Of a DNA stretch of 32,874 nt, positions 32,842-32,874 are shown one piece after another. Each line of letters begins with the position of its first letter. The first letter of the stretch is position 1. The notes under the pieces were generated by a model that was given only the letters and a program-made list of their open reading frames with translations, had not been told where the DNA came from and did not search any database. Source of the DNA: X23 sp050251575 (GTDB taxonomy: Bacteria > Bacillota > Clostridia > SK-Y3); NCBI GenBank assembly GCA_050251575.1, contig JBFWMP010000015.1:1-32874 (forward strand). The letters are read 5' to 3'. Both the position numbers and the translations under genes were made by a program.

Positions 32842-32874
32842 ATGAGAAAAAAGCGATTTTTTCAAAAGCTTTAT
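32842..32874 (+). CDS. Start of a further gene, cut by the window end
   Basis: An ATG 6 bases behind AGGTGA opens a frame MRKKRFFQKLY that runs off the window. The basic start followed by hydrophobic residues could be a signal peptide or membrane protein N-terminus. It is 56 bp after the preceding gene, likely in the same operon. Confidence 0.5.
   Translation, partial: MRKKRFFQKLY

Overview
The window reads as a low-GC, spore-forming anaerobic Firmicute, most likely a member of the Clostridia. The evidence is the AT-rich sequence, strong AGGAGG ribosome sites with frequent GTG and TTG starts, a SigI/RsgI pair, an S-layer-homology surface protein, a T-box leader, a lysine riboswitch, WG-repeat and copper-amine-oxidase-N surface proteins, and a DUF3231 protein. 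I cannot name a genus. The window shows no integrase, transposase, phage gene, CRISPR array, rRNA or tRNA.

Layout. (1) 1-6106 is a cell-surface and stress-signalling block: a 1012-residue secreted Ig-like/SLH protein on the minus strand, divergent from sigI-rsgI and a small secreted Cys-rich coiled-coil protein. Near-identical CCCTAAA-N14/15-CGTA promoters precede sigI and the small protein, so both look like SigI targets. (2) 6114-9101 is a two-gene operon (Cys-rich FAD oxidoreductase and permease) behind a consensus promoter, a lysine riboswitch and a terminator. A competing antiterminator pairing predicts that lysine switches it off. (3) 9188-12314 is a TrpXYZ-type amino-acid ABC transporter behind a promoter and a T-box leader. 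The specifier triplet reads UUC, so it should sense uncharged tRNA-Phe. (4) 12344-18869 is a tripartite tricarboxylate (TctCBA) operon that continues into YhcH-family and RraA-family genes. It starts at a near-consensus sigma-54 promoter and lies opposite a PrpR-like sigma-54 activator, with paired direct repeats in the shared intergenic region. (5) 18901-24506 is a GntR-led catabolic operon: regulator, cupin, TIM-barrel isomerase/epimerase, Zn-dependent alcohol dehydrogenase, LDH2-family dehydrogenase and 2-hydroxycarboxylate transporter. It converges with the sigma-54 activator over a 32-bp perfect palindrome. (6) 24861-32874 holds a leaderless subtilisin, a VCBS-like/TPR protein, a secreted LRR-transglutaminase-DUF5050 protein, a WG-repeat protein, a DUF3231 protein, a small membrane protein and the start of another gene.

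Regions 4 and 5 together look like machinery for importing and oxidising or cleaving a hydroxy-di/tricarboxylate or sugar acid. The pairing of a YiaL-type (YhcH) protein with a YiaK-type (LDH2) dehydrogenase recalls the diketogulonate system of enterobacteria, but the substrate is not readable from sequence. The least conventional part is region 2, where a lysine-sensing RNA controls a flavoenzyme with a ferredoxin-like Cys cluster and an unassigned permease.
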